A stretch of 64,000 bases of DNA from Siphonodentalium dalli (GCA_032622095.1 CP136069.1:163851894-163915893); one strand, 5' to 3'. Shown: positions 12,010 through 24,900, numbered from the stretch's first letter. A program made the numbers and translations. Notes: generated from the letters alone by a model not told the origin.

Positions 12010-12175
12010 ATGAATAATAATTGCACTGAAGCGCAATTGACATCTCTTACAATGAATTGCGCTTCAGCGCAATTGATCGATGAGATGCGCTTCATATCGC
12101 AATTGGATTGCGATTCAGAGAAATTGAATTGTGCTTCCGCAATTATTAACAAATGTAAATTTGTCCTCGCATAAA
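12010..12175. mobile_element. Fragment of the AATTGCGCTTCAGCGCAATT MITE
   Basis: Four to five degenerate copies of the 20-bp palindrome, and an end resembling AATGTGAATTTGGCCTCCCA. Related to the complete copy at 13697-14082. Confidence 0.6.
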
Positions 12176-12210
12176 CACAAAGCTTCTAATGAATGTGACC
12201 ATAAGATCTA

Positions 12211-12275
12211 GACCTCTCGGGCAGAGAACACTCATCGGCCTTCTATAATTTACACAGTCACCGCGACATACCATA
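12211..12275 (-). repeat. Inverted copy of the 5S-repeat leader
   Basis: The reverse complement matches 12281-12335 (TATAGAAGGCCGATGA and GAGAGGTC), so a hairpin precedes the two direct units. Confidence 0.75.
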
Positions 12276-12280
12276 CATGT

Positions 12281-12600
12281 GTAGCGGTTGCGTTGTAAAT
12301 ATAGAAGGCCGATGACTTCTCTGATCGAGAGGTCTAGAACTCTTGGTCACGGTCCTTAGACGCTTTGTGTGATCACCAAAGTTAAGCAATGTTGAGCCCG
12401 GTTAGTACTTGGATGGGTGACCGCCTGACCGGCTTGGGATTCCGGGTGCTGCCAACTTTCGGTGCGACCCCCGCACTTCTCTCTCTCGTTCTGTTACACT
12501 GGGGCCTCGTCCGCTCCTCAGAGTCTGTGTCATGATGCGGCAGCTCTGGGGGAGGACTCGGATGAGATTCGGTGAATCTCAATAAGAACGGGGGAGTAGT
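12281..12600 (+). mobile_element. 5S rRNA-derived repeat unit 1 (SINE-like)
   Basis: The unit begins GTAGCGGTTGCGTTGTAAAT. It then carries the 3' half of a 5S rRNA gene (12371-12453), including the internal promoter boxes AAGTTAAGCAATG and GTACTTGGATGGGTGACCG, with an insertion after ACCGCCT. The 5' half of 5S is replaced by unrelated sequence, so it is not a functional 5S gene. It may be a 5S-derived SINE head, or a degenerate 5S repeat with spacer. Confidence 0.8.
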
Positions 12601-12821
12601 GTAGCGGTCGCGTTGTAAATATAGAAGGCCGATGACTTCTCTGATCAAGAGGTCTAATAGATCTCTTGGTCAGGTCATTAGATGCTTTGTGTGTTCACCG
12701 AAGTTAAGCAACGTCGAGCCCAGTTAGTACTTGGATGGGTGACGTGCTTGGGATTCCGGGTGCTGCCAAACTCCGGTGCGACTCCCGCACTTCTCTAGAT
12801 CTCTCTCGTTCTGTTACACAT
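12601..12821 (+). mobile_element. 5S rRNA-derived repeat unit 2 (SINE-like)
   Basis: A second unit 320 bp after the first, with CACCGAAGTTAAGCAACGTC and TTAGTACTTGGATGGGTGAC (12692-12767). It is closer to canonical 5S in box A and shorter after box C. It ends in the same TCTCTCGTTCTGTTACA. Confidence 0.8.
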
Positions 12822-13696
12822 GTACATGTTGAATCTTGAAGAAAATAATTTTCAAAGAAGAATATCACGAAAGTATACTATGGCATAAAACCAAACGACA
12901 GAAGAAAAAAAACTGATAAAGTAAAAAATTTCACGTGGACATACATGAATACTTGTACCACAAATCGCCACGTGAACATGTGTAACACGAAAATGGGTAA
13001 CTAACTTCCTTACTCTGATTTTGGGAACTTTCTGCAATAACGTATGCACTCCCGGTGTTCTCTAGTGGGACACGAATAGTTCCTAATAAAATGTGTCATG
13101 GATTACATGTTCAAAGTAGCCGAACATTCATGAGTAATAACTCACGAAATAGTTTCGCTTCACAAACCCGGAAGTAAACCGGAAGTAACATAACTTGTCG
13201 CAACAGGTGCCCGACGAATAAAGCGCACGTGCGAGATGCAGGTGCGTCCTTGGAAAGTCTTCAAGCATCTCATTTTGAAAATGCTGTTATCTCAGAGTTT
13301 TAGAATCACTTTGTTCGTAGAACTACTTATTTAACGATAAAGTACCAACGGGATTGGTATTTATTTCAGAAGCCACGCCCACTAAATATTATGTCCGGGT
13401 TTATCACATGACTGTTTCTACAGGTGATTAAAAAGTAGATTTTTCGCCGGTTTTGACTAGATATGAGGTGATATTTTGAGCTCATTATGGTACGTATTCG
13501 ATGCCACTGGAAGCAACAATTTTAGTATGTTTTCGCAATGATTTCAATGATTTTTAAAACGAATCAAAGACCCAACTTAACTTCTTAAGTTTTAAGATCT
13601 GACAATATATTCTATGCACCATCAAGAATTGGCTGAAATTTTAATTTTGGGATTTCAAACTTACAGTACATTAGTAAATTAGCATTAGCCAATTCA

Positions 13697-14082
13697 TATG
13701 GGAGGCCAAATTCACATTTATTAATAATTGTGCTTCAGCGCAATTGAAAATTAATTGCACTGAAATTAATTGCGCTTTTATATATATGGCTAAACCCCCC
13801 AGTTAATTAATGAATAAATCCAATAGAAAATTAATTACCCTTCAGCGCAATTCAATTGCGCTTCAGCGCAATTCAATTGCGCTTCAGCGCAATTATTTTC
13901 CCATATATGGGAACCCCCAGTTAATTAATGGAATAACCTATCTATTCAGGGATGTACTAGTAAGTTTGTAAAAAAAATTGCGCTTTAGCGCAATTAATAT
14001 GAATCAAGCTGGATTGTGCTTCAGCGCAATATAATTGCGCTTCAGCGCAATTATTCAATAAATGTGAATTTGGCCTCCCATA
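13697..14082. mobile_element. MITE built of 20-bp palindromes with TATGGGAGGCC ends
   Basis: Inverted ends of about 36 bp start TATGGGAGGCCAAATTCACA at 13697 and are mirrored at 14082. Between them are some eight copies of AATTGCGCTTCAGCGCAATT, itself a near palindrome, interrupted by ATATATGG..CCCCCAGTTAATTAATG segments. Confidence 0.85.
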
Positions 14083-14990
14083 AATTCATGTTATAATGAA
14101 TTTGTTTTTCTCTTTTACTTTTAATAGAAATTACTAGATATGACATGGGTGCAGGAGCAGGTGGCCCCATCCCGCTTTTGGGGATCCCAGGGGGGGCCTC
14201 CGCTGGGAAATTTTTTGAAATTAGTACCGGGTATGTACTGAGATTGATGCTAAAGCTACCAAAGAGCCTTCGTCAGCATTCTATAGTAGGGAAAACGAGA
14301 GGACAGATGTTTAACCAATCGCTTGGTGATAGTAAATTGCAATGATCGGAATCACAATATAGATATTTGATGTTGAATTAGAGTATGTATTGAACATTAT
14401 GCACTAAAGTAGTACAGACATATGTACATAATAACACAAATATTTGGAATGTATGGGTCAATAGAGAAGGGTTAATATAATATCTAAATTATAGAGCCTG
14501 TCACCACTATTATAGTGTAAGCAGTTCTATTTATATTTTTGCAAATTGCTATGAGAGATATCAAAATAATATAGTTATTTAATATTGGAAAAGGTTAAAA
14601 GACATTAAATCTCCTACATGTATCTCTGGCCCTGATTGATCCAATGTAAGTCCAAATATCCAAGGACCTACAGTGGAGCTCCATTGTTCTAGTTAATTAG
14701 ATTCACCTGGCTAAGGGGTGGTTAACACACACAAGTAGACAAAACAAGTATCCATGCTCTATAGAATTTGTTTATTCAAATATGTCAGAGAAGATAAAAT
14801 CTGACATAGCATATGGTTGAGTAATTTTCCCAATGGAGAACTCTTTCAATGTGATAGATTTATAAATATTTATTTGCCGAAATATATTGGGGAGCGTAAC
14901 TACTAGCTCCCCAATATACACATGTTTATATAAACATATTAATAATTATAAATTATTACAAAATCTCAATACATGTACTATTATTTTCAG

Positions 14991-15479
14991 TTAAAGGTAC
15001 TCAACCCGATAAAACTCCTCTCAATTAATAATTTCAATGGCTTCGGGGGTCAAAAATATTTGATTCGAGTCGAGGAAGTCACCCATCAAAGCTCAGATTT
15101 GTTAGATATCGATTTTAGAAATCTATTATTTTTCATTATCGGGAATTCTTTCTGGCCCAGAAGACAATCAAAAATTCGTTATTATTACCCACTTGATTAT
15201 AGAGTTATCCATCCTTGTCTGTTTGAATAGAATTTTGGCGTAAAATCTCGAGCAGGTTACCAAATTGACGGCAGTTATTGGTACTCATCTCGAGAACATA
15301 AGAATTTTCAAAAATCAATATCTAATAACTCTGAGCTTTGTTTGATGGGTTCCTCGACTCGAATCAAATATTTTTTACCCCCAAAGCCAAAGAAATAGTA
15401 ATATAGGACCCTCTGATCGGATTGTTGTTGTTGGAATCTGTTGAGATGGGGACCCTCTTTACGGGTTGAGTACCTTTAA
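14991..15479. mobile_element. TTAA-flanked MITE with AGGTACTC ends
   Basis: TTAA at both edges, ends AGGTACTCAACCCGATAAAA and its inverse, and the inner TTTGATTCGAGTCGAGGAA on both arms. Close relative of 8931-9418 in the opposite orientation. Confidence 0.88.
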
Positions 15480-16164
15480 TTGGTTTACAGTAAATAGTAT
15501 CAAGATTTCAAAGTATGAGAATAAAATAATGGAAGAGAATTGGAAAAGTATAACATGTACATGTGTGCCATTCAATTTATATTAAATTTTTGGGTAAACA
15601 GGCCATAAACAGATAAATAAAGTTATCGATATGTCGAACTGAGTTTCGATCGGTCGGTAGTAAAAGTCAATTCAATATGAAATAAACGCGTCTGCATGTC
15701 GACCCATGGTAAAGAAGAGAACAACTCATTGCGTGTTAATTAAATGACAGGCTATTGTGCGGCATGCGTGTTGTGGCGCATGAACGAAGAATGAATTAGG
15801 CCATATGAATTATTTATTGGGATACGAAGACATATAGGCGAAAGCATGTTAGACTGCCAAAATCAAGCATAATTACTTTATTTGTAGGACAAATTAACAC
15901 AATCAAATATTGTAGCTATTACAAGATAGTCCACAGACTATTGATCGAGCGATCCAATGAATAATTAGGAAACAAAATGTTTTTAAAGTGAGGCAAATAT
16001 AGATGATTAATAGTTACTCCGAGAAAATTTAATCTTTTAATATGTTTTACAAACATAATAAAAGTTACCAATTAACTGTGCTTATTTTTCTCAGAGCTCC
16101 ACAGAGATACGGTGTAACTTGGAAGTGTGATACCAGCTCTGATTCTTTTTAACAGGTCTGTCAC

Positions 16165-17195
16165 ATTTTTAGCTCAACTTTACTTTGTAAAGTTTGAGCT
16201 ATTGCCATGGCTTGGTATCCGTCGTCCGACTCGTCCGTGCTATTGCCATGGCTTGGTATCCGCGTCGTCCGTGTGTGTGTGTGCATGTGTGATTCATCAA
16301 CAATTTCCTTTAGCATGGGCTACAGGTCGTACCTTTGGTTGGATCATTATAAAATTTGTCATAGCTGTTGACATTGACATGTAGATGGGAACGAGTCATT
16401 TTGGGGTCATTCGGAAAAAAAACATGGCCACCAGTGGCCATCTTGGATTTCAAAAATTCAATCCATTAGCACGGGCTACAGGTCCTACTGTTCGTCTGAT
16501 CATCATGAAATTTGTCATGGATGTTAATTATATAATTGACATGTAGATGGGAACGAGTAATTTTGGGGTCGATCAGCCATAAAACACAGGCACAGGCTAC
16601 AGGTCATACCTTTGGTCGGATCATTATGAAATTTGTCATGGGCATTGACATTGACATGTAGATTGGAACGAGTCATTTTGGTGTCATTCGGCCGTAAAAC
16701 ATGGCTGCTGGCAGCCATCTTGGATTTTACTCATTGCATGACTAAATCCTTTGGCACGGGCTACAAGTCGTAGCTTTGATCGGATCATTATGAAATTTGT
16801 CATGGGCATTGACATGTAGATGGGAACGAGTCATTTTGGGGTCATTCGGCCATAAAACATGTCCGCTGGCAGCAATCTTGGATTTTACTCTTTGCATGAC
16901 TAAATCCTTTAGCACACCCTACAGTCCACTTCCCTCAGCTAATCATCACCAAATATCATATTAATCTTGATATTGATCTACAAGATGGAAGCTATCAAAT
17001 GTTTTTGAATTTCAATCGAAAACATAGCCACCAGCAACCATCTTGGATTTTAGTTTATATTTATCTCTTGTTGATAATCTAGTATTACTTAGAAATTTTG
17101 ACTTTCCGCATTCCTAATCACTCCATTTACTGTAACACATGAAAGTATTCTCTTTCCAAGTTGTGTTACAGTGTCATTGACACTTTCATTTTATA
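16165..17195 (+). mobile_element. Tandem-core repeat (AGCTCAACTTTAC..GTGTCATTGACACTTTCA)
   Basis: Starts with a hairpin (AGCTCAACTTTACTTTGTAA and its inverse), continues through four to five units of about 165 bp (ACAGGTCGTACCTTTGGTCG, GATGGGAACGAGTCATTTTG, GCCATCTTGGATTTTACTC) and ends in the hairpin AGTGTCATTGACACTTTCA. No coding capacity. Short conserved ends plus a tandem core resemble non-autonomous elements known from bivalve genomes (pearl-like or Helitron-derived). Confidence 0.8.
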
Positions 17196-17199
17196 TTAA

Positions 17200-17420
17200 A
17201 GTTAAAAAAAAAAAATTATTCTAAGCAAGGAGTTCAATAAAAAAAAAAAATGTTTTCCGAAAAAGGGCCATAACTCCATTAAAAAAAATTGGATCAAACC
17301 AATTTTCGAACTCGATCTGTATTTTGGGGTGAGAAACTCATATTATGTATGATGCTGTCGAAAAATAGATCTTCTGTTTTCTCAGAAAAAAATCAAACAA
17401 AACATCTTGTTTTCATGAAT
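17200..17420. repeat. Fragment of the GGGCCATAACTCC repeat
   Basis: One unit of the family seen at 51300-52140 (AAAAAGGGCCATAACTCC, TTTTCGAACTCGATCTGTA), next to long A runs. Confidence 0.6.
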
Positions 17421-17599
17421 TTGATGCTAAAATTTCCTCAAGAGACTCAGACAAACATTTCGTAAAATGCGGTTTAAACAATGCCGGATCATATATGCTG
17501 CTTGAACACTTCGACTGATGAACTATTGAACATTTGAGTTGATACACTGCCCCAAATACATACAATGTACATGGTACTGTTACTATGACAGGCAATTAA

Positions 17600-17800
17600 T
17601 TAACCGAAGTCCAAACCGTCGGACTATCGTTGAATGGTTCAGACTATCGGGAACTCTCGGATTATAGTACCGGAAAATCAAATCCTGATCATACTATCGA
17701 ACCCCAGGACTAACACACTCAGCACTGTCCCAAATAATGTAGGCAATTCATTCACCGAATGGTCGAACTATAATGGAATGGTTCCAACCCTCGGACTATA
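17600..17800. repeat. Diverged short direct repeats around CGGACTATAGT
   Basis: Several spaced copies of CGGACTAT and AATGGTTC, and a duplicated CCCAAATA..GGCAATTMATT segment. No gene. Confidence 0.45.
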
Positions 17801-18203
17801 GTCCCCATATCATCAGATTCCAACAACAACAACATTTTTTTAAATGCCGCTTCAGTTATCAGAATCGGTCAACTATATTATAAAATTGCCCAAAACCTGT
17901 TATTTATCAACATTTAGTTCAATAAAATTTTGCCAGTTTGTCAAATATCTGACACCCGAAAAGCCACTTGATCTTAGAGTTATTTATCCATCATCTTCAA
18001 TTTGGTCTGAGACCGTCTTCTCATCGACTTTTTACCAGGCCACTAAAAAGTACCGGTGGTGACAAATAATAGATTTCAAAAATCGAAATCTGATCACTCT
18101 GAGCTTTGATGGGTGGGTTCCTCGACTCGAATCAAATATTTTTTACCCCCAAAGCCAAAGAAATAGTAATTTGCGAGCGTTAATTCGGAGTATGCATCTT
18201 TAA
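17800..18203. mobile_element. AGGTACTC MITE, left end degraded
   Basis: Carries the inner block CAACATTTAGTTCAATAAAA and the right arm CTCGACTCGAATCAAATATT, followed by a degenerate ATGCATCTTTAA end. Confidence 0.7.
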
Positions 18204-18599
18204 TTATACACAGATTGTATTCCTCTTAACAAATTTTTTAACAGGAATTCAATACTGTCAAGACAGGTCAAAAGGGAAAAAACTTTTTGAAAAGAGGAAT
18301 ACAATTTAGTGATAAGAGAAAATCAATTGTCCATCAAATGTGAAATTTACCTCATATAAAAAACTATTAATAGGCATGCATTTCGTCAGGAAAGAGAAGT
18401 TGAAACTGTTTGAGAGTTTCCAAACAAAATCGTACTTTCAGTGTCAGCAAATACAGAACAAACTGATGTAACAGTGATTAAATTTCCATAAATAAAGATA
18501 AATCCTAGCTGACAACAGTTTTGAGGAGAAAATATTACCTCAAAGTTGTATGGGCACTTTGGTATAAACTTCCCCATCTACAGTATAAGGCCCGTGGTT

Positions 18600-18930
18600 T
18601 TTTACATGTCCACGGAAGACCACGCGCGATTCTTCCGTGGTTTTTCCGTGTTCAAAATCTGAACTCGCTAAGAACACGGTCTGGTTAAACGTGTTCAATC
18701 GTGTTCAGATTTTTAACACGCTCTGATCACGTTTGAACACGCTCTGATCACGTTTGAACACGGAACATCCACGCTATGACCACGGTACGATCAACGGGTG
18801 ACCACGGCCAAATGATCACGTTTGAACACGGAACATCCACGCTATGACCACGGGTGAACACGGCCATAACACAGGTGACCGCGACATGAACACGGAGGAA
18901 CATGGCTGAACACGGAAACATCGCTGGCGG
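18600..18930. repeat. CACG-rich minisatellite, left end of the large element
   Basis: Degenerate repeats of about 20 bp built from GAACACGG and GACCACGG (for example TGATCACGTTTGAACACGG twice at 18725-18765). Motifs GACCACGCGCGATT and CCGTGTTCA recur at the right end. Confidence 0.85.
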
Positions 18931-19038
18931 CCGGAGCTTGACACGCCGCTGTGGCGGAGCTCGCGGTGTCCGTTACGTAATTAATTATCACCTCCTTAGT
19001 TCAAAATATATTCTCGAAATTGCTGCTCAAAGTGGCAA

Positions 19039-19314
19039 ATGAGCAGCACCATTTTATTTAACGGAAATTTCATCGAAATTCAACCCGTCGGTTGTGAAAA
19101 TTGGCCCAGAAAAAGTAAAGATACCAATCTGCAATATACCGTGATTACTCATAAAAATAACTTATATATGGGAGGCGGAATTGTACCGATACACATGCAT
19201 TATTTCAAGCAGAGTGCTAACTCAATACTAAATAACTCGAATATTTTGACAGGAACATATGACTATAAATATTTATTGAATTTTATAGATTTACATCGTC
19301 CTGATCGAAAATAA
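19039..19314 (+). other. 91-codon open frame in the repeated unit, probably not a gene
   Basis: Starts MSSTILFNGNFIEIQPV and is open for 91 codons. Two more copies of the same DNA (about 19627 and 21548) are broken: copy 2 has a 7-bp deletion and an early stop, and copy 3 stops after about 20 codons. I recognise no family. The first 17 codons are nearly conserved in all three copies. It may be a relic of an encoded protein or chance. Confidence 0.25.
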
Positions 19315-19401
19315 CTTTATTTGACCTTTGATAAATGTTCAATTTAGTTTCAATTTAGAATGTTTCTGGTATCAATGTCCGTTTAGTTTTAAACAAACCT
19401 T

Positions 19402-20340
19402 GATCACGTTTGAACACGGAACATCCACGCTATGACCACGGGTGACCACGGCCATAATACAGGTGACCGCGACATGAACACGGAGGAACATGGCTGAACA
19501 CGGAGCCATCGCTGGCGGCCGGAGCTTGGCACGCCGCGGTGGCGGAGCTCGCGGTGTGCGTTACGTAATTAATTATCACCTCCCTAGTCCAAAATATATT
19601 CTCGAAATTGCTGCTCAAATTGGCAAATGAGCAGCATCATTTTATTTAACGGAAATTTCATCGAAATTCAACCCGTCGATTGTAAAAATTGGCCCAGAGA
19701 AAGTAAAGATACCAATATACCGCGATTACTCATAAAAATAACTTATATATGGGAGTAGGAATGGTACCGATACACGTGTATTATTTCAAAAAGGGTGCTA
19801 ACTTAATACTAAATAACTCGAATATTTTGACAATAACATATGACTATATATATTTATTGAATCTTATAGATTTACATCTTCCTGTTGTTAGATCGAAAAT
19901 ATCTTGATAAATATCTTGATAAATGTTCAATTTAGTTTCAATTTATAATTTGTCTGGTATCAATGTCCGTTTAGTTTTAAACGAACATTCGAACGTTGTG
20001 TCGGATCAGAACCTTTCAACTTATTTTACTCCAATATATTTACACGAATATATGAATATTTAATATGTGTTAAAAGAATAATATATTCTGACCTGATATA
20101 ATTCGTTACATGGAAACTATTTCGATGGATGGATGGCTTGGTTTTGCTAATTCTTTCATACATGTATAATCGATATCCGTAACCAGCGCAGAGGGCTTCT
20201 GCTCAAAATGTCCCTATTTTAAATTTGATTTTACTGCAATATTTTGTTTACATAAATATGTGATAATGTTTTATATATATTAAACGAATATAATATTCAA
20301 ACTGATAATCGGTCGTTACAAGCATGGCAATTAAGTCCAC
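19402..20340. repeat. Second internal copy of unit A in the large element
   Basis: Repeats 18813-19395 and then shares a longer 3' part (CGAACGTTGTGTCGGATCAG to ATAATCGGTCGTTA) with 21900-22190. Confidence 0.8.
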
Positions 20341-21459
20341 GGAAACTTATTTATTGTCAGTTTTGTTAACCAACATGATGTGGTGGGGTTAGGGTATTTA
20401 CTGCTATTGATGACCATAACCTGCGTGTGTGTATATTCGACCTCATGTCAAGTGCCCTCCCATAAGTTTTACGATAATATTTATTTTTATATACTTTATT
20501 GAAATTAATTAACGTATGGGTCAATTCAAGTTTCAACTTTTAAAACACAGTGGCCAGTGATTAGTTGGTCAGCTGATTATGAAACACCAGTGTTTTGAAA
20601 ACGCATTGGCTTCTTCCTAGCATTATGATATAACACCATGCGGACACCATCGAAAACAAAGAGGTCAGCTAAATTAAGTACACTTAGACAAATAGTGTAG
20701 ATAAGGTTCGTGTTGGGGCTTAGTGTGGTATTGCAAAATTTAGTTTTTTTAATTTAAATTAAAAATTTTGAAAATGATTTTTCACCAATGCAAATGAAAT
20801 ACTCCTTTTAAATTCAATAAAGAAACTAAAATTAAAATTAATTTTTTTGAAAGTTATATATATCAATACAACTATAACGGTAACTAAAACAAGATCAGTA
20901 GGAAGACGACCAATCCTGGCCATACTGCCCCTGTACAAAACAAATTCTCCACTTGTTATCACTGTAGTGCAATCGTCCGTATCCCGCGATTAGAAACTGT
21001 ACTCTGTAACCGATGTCCCATATCCGCAAACTCCGTGTGAAATTGTCTCTCCGATGTGCAATGCATCATGCATGTATGGGCGTAGGACGTGGAGTCTATG
21101 TTGTGTACAAATCATGCAATGCATGTAGCCCTGTTCAGTTGTCACTGTAATTATATATTCCGCAGGCACCCGGAAATTAATAACGGACGGACAAAAATGA
21201 GACAATGGGCTAATCAAGCCATTGTTTAGAGATTATCAAAAGGGTGCCATTTCCTGCTATGCATTTTAAAAAGCGGCGATGGTTGAAGTCAGTGCTCAAG
21301 AAACCGCCGATTTATTTATATGAGATATGGACAATTGAATTAAATTAAATCATTCGATGTCAGATTCGGTCGTACCAAGAAGGGTTCCCCGCCTGTGCAT
21401 TGGGTATGTGGCATCGAAACCACCCGCGCGTACAATGAAATATATATTTATATTGGAGG

Positions 21460-22190
21460 AGGAGCTCGTGGTGTGTGCGTTACGTAATTAATTATCACCT
21501 CCATAGTCCAAATTATATTCTTGAAATTGCTGCTCAAATTGGCAAATGAGCAGCACCATTTTATTTAACGGAAATTTCATTGAAATTCAACCCGTCGATT
21601 GTGAAAATTAAAGACACCACCACACCGCGATTATTCATAAAAATAACTTATATATGGTAGTCGGAATGGTACCGATACACGTGCATTATTTCAAGAAGGG
21701 TGCTAACTTAATACTAAATAACTAAAATATTTTGACAGGTACATATGACTACAATCACTATATATATTTATTGAATCTTATAGATTTACATCTTCCTGTT
21801 GATAGATCGAAAATATCTTGACGGGACCTTTGATAAATGTTAATTTAGTTTCAATTTAGAATTTGTCTGGTATCAATGTCCGTTTAGTTTTAAACAAACA
21901 TTCGAACGTTGTGTCGGATCAGAAACTTTCAACTTATTTTACTCCAATATATTTACACGAACTTATGAATATTTAATATGTGTTAAAAGAATAATATATT
22001 CTGACCTGATATAATTCGTTACATTTATAATCGATATCCTTAACCAGCGCAGAGGGCTTCAGCTCAAAAGGTCCCTATTTTAAATTTGATTTTACTGCAA
22101 TATTTTGTTTACAGAAATATGTGATTATGTTTTATATATATTAAACGAATAAAATACTCAAAATGATAATCGGTCGTTAAAAGCATGGCA
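21460..22190. repeat. Third internal copy of unit A in the large element
   Basis: Starts at GGAGGAGCTCGTGGTGTG and parallels 19540-20340 with small indels, lacking the CACG-rich part. Confidence 0.8.
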
Positions 22191-23860
22191 TGGCGAATAT
22201 TTTGTCAATTTCAAAAGCGTTTCTGTGGATATCCGAGTCCGTTATCAGATCGAAAATATTTACACATGAACTTTGTTTAGTTTACCTGGGTGTTGATGTG
22301 GGACATGCGGAATACCAACAAATTATTGTTTATGTTTTACCGGTAGTTCATTGTTTTATTTTTCTCGTTTTATTTACAAGACAGTTTTTGTTTTACTGTA
22401 CCACACGCAAAATATTATCAGGAAGTTCCTTATAAACACTCGGGTTTTAACTGTCTGTTTCCAATATATCAATCCTCGACGACACGAATATTATCTGTGA
22501 TGTCAATTCACGAATAATTCCATAATATCAAATGACGGAATTATTTAAGATTGATTATGTGATCGAATTGATGTTATTGTACGCATCAAATGAATCAGAC
22601 TCATTTTACTTGCAATATTATTGAGACATTATATTCTATGCGAAACACGTACTCCCGCTCGATTTAGGGTAGGTGAGAAGTAGATGTGGGTTATGAGAGA
22701 CACATTTACACAAGCTGGTCAGTGCGCGCGTAATCGGCGTTTATAAAAGAAAATTACCAGACATTTGTACCTTAACGTAATTTGTTTAATGAATCCGTGT
22801 GAAATATATATTACTGAAATATCTCGCCAACATGGGTGCATTGGAACTGTTATGTAGAGTGGGATGTCATAATGACAACAAACTGAATAAAACATTTGAT
22901 GTTTATTTGAATAACATTTTTTACAGTCATCAACAACAATTAATTTGTTATTACTATGAATATGGATATGCCACGTACAGCTAATGTCACAATTTATCAC
23001 ATAATTAGCCCATAAAACCAGTTTAGTAATTACCGATAAGACACACGTGTAATATCAGTGCGTGTGATGACATCACACCATTCTTTAAATGACGTGCGAT
23101 CGCTGCAGTTTATTATTGTTGTTTTCGATGAATATTTTGCGTTTATTTGATCATGTGATAAAAGGTATCTCGCACTCGATCTATTTTATACGTAATTTAT
23201 CAACCTCGTCCACAAAATTTTATTTGAGCCTCGGTAAAAATCGGTTCAAATCGAATTTAGTAAACTTGGTTGATAAATTCCATATAAAATAGAAACTCAT
23301 CTGAGATGCTCAATATCTAAAATTAATAAAGTAACATGTTTGCGGTTTGTATTTGCCCAATTCTCGGGTCAATTGTTCTGTGTACATGTAACCGTTTACT
23401 ATTTGATATACATGTATGGAGTCCAAATATTATAATGAGAATATTGAACATTAAATTAAAATTTAAAACTTTAGTTACGTTTTGAACATTAAATTCGAAA
23501 TTTTAAAGTGATGTGAAACCCTCTGGTAGGCTGATCAAATAGAAATGGAGAATAATCTTGCTGAAAGTAGTTATTTTTACAAATATTATATCCAAATTGA
23601 CAAAACACACCGTAATTCATATATATTCATTAAATACAGTGACCCCCCGATGGCGAAATCGTTTGTGTTAATTTACCGCCGATAGTTGCCTCCCGAATCG
23701 GGAAGTACATTTTTACAATTGAGCGTAGTTCCGACGATGTTTTTTATGATGTGGTACGACGATTTGTTTGAGATTTTTGGCAATGTTAGTAGAATTCTAC
23801 ATTCCCCGAGTTGGCATAGCGCCTGCATACTAACTAAACAATTTCACGCGCCCGAACAAG
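22190..23860. other. Interior of the large element, no recognisable gene
   Basis: Unique AT-rich sequence. The short open frames (60-93 codons) show no family motif. An imperfect inverted repeat lies at about 23180-23290 (CTATTTTATACGTAATTTAT and its inverse). Confidence 0.4.
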
Positions 23861-23869
23861 TGCATTATA

Positions 23870-24589
23870 TGTCTTTAAGTTATGAACTTTTGTAATGTTA
23901 TATCCAATTTTTCAGCCGTTTGTTAGAACACGATATCGCCGCACAAACTACCGAAACCATTTGCGTACATGTAATATGAACAAACACAAGAAAATAGTAA
24001 TGCCAACTAAAATAAAATGCGACAACAAAACATGACACGGATATAAAGGCCATAGACACAGATAAACAAATATGCATATATACTTCAATATATGAAATTG
24101 TTTTTTATTATAACAGATTTTATCTGACAATTCTTTATTCATTGACGAAATAAATCCGGGCCAAATATACCCTAAAAAAGCCTACCGCAAGTAATCCTGC
24201 GGCAACTCTTTGATGTCGCGGAGTATTCACACCTCCCGCTCTGTCCCTGAAAAGAGTAGGTGCCTCTCTGCAATGGGATGCAGACCACGGGGTAAACACT
24301 GCTGACCACGCTATTAACACGGATGACCACGGCATGAACACGACTTCAACACGGATGACCACGGAGTACACTCAGAGTGCATAATATGTCTTTAACTTAT
24401 GAATTTTTGTAATGTTATATCCAATTTTTCTGCCATTTGTTAGAACACGATATCGCCGCACAAACTACCGAAACCATTTGCGTACATGTAATATGAACAA
24501 ACACAAGAAAATATTAATGCCAACTAAAATAAAATGCGACAACAAAACATGACACGGATACAAAGGCCATAGACACAGATAAACAAATA

Positions 24590-24640
<51 letters not shown>

Positions 24641-24900
24641 CAATTTATGAAATTGTTTTTTATTATAAAAGATTTTATCTGACAATTCTTTATTCACTGA
24701 CGAAGTCAATCCGGGCCAAATATACCCGAAAAAAATCCTACCGCAAGTAATACTGCGGCAACTCTTTGATGTCGCGGATTATTCACACCTCCCGCACTGT
24801 CCACTGTCCCTGAAAAGAGTAGGTGCCGCTCTGCATTGGGGTGCAGACCACGCCGTAAACACGGCTGACCACGCTATTAACACGGCATGAACACGACTTC
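23870..24900. repeat. Tandem duplication of about 510 bp at the right end of the large element
   Basis: Two copies (about 23870-24370 and 24385-24900) share GTTAGAACACGATATCGCCG, CGGGCCAAATATACCC and the closing CACG motifs. Copy 2 carries an (AT)n run at 24593-24636. Confidence 0.85.

Noticed and set aside
12371-12767. Functional 5S rRNA genes
   Set aside because: Only the 3' half is conserved; the 5' half is unrelated, and the region after box C is altered or has an insertion.
22190-22435. 81-codon ORF in the large element as a membrane protein
   Set aside because: Hydrophobic by AT-rich composition; no homologue recognised, no duplicate with a conserved frame.
24593-24636. (AT)n run as a regulatory feature
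   Set aside because: Simple microsatellite expansion, absent from the sister copy of the same duplicated unit.
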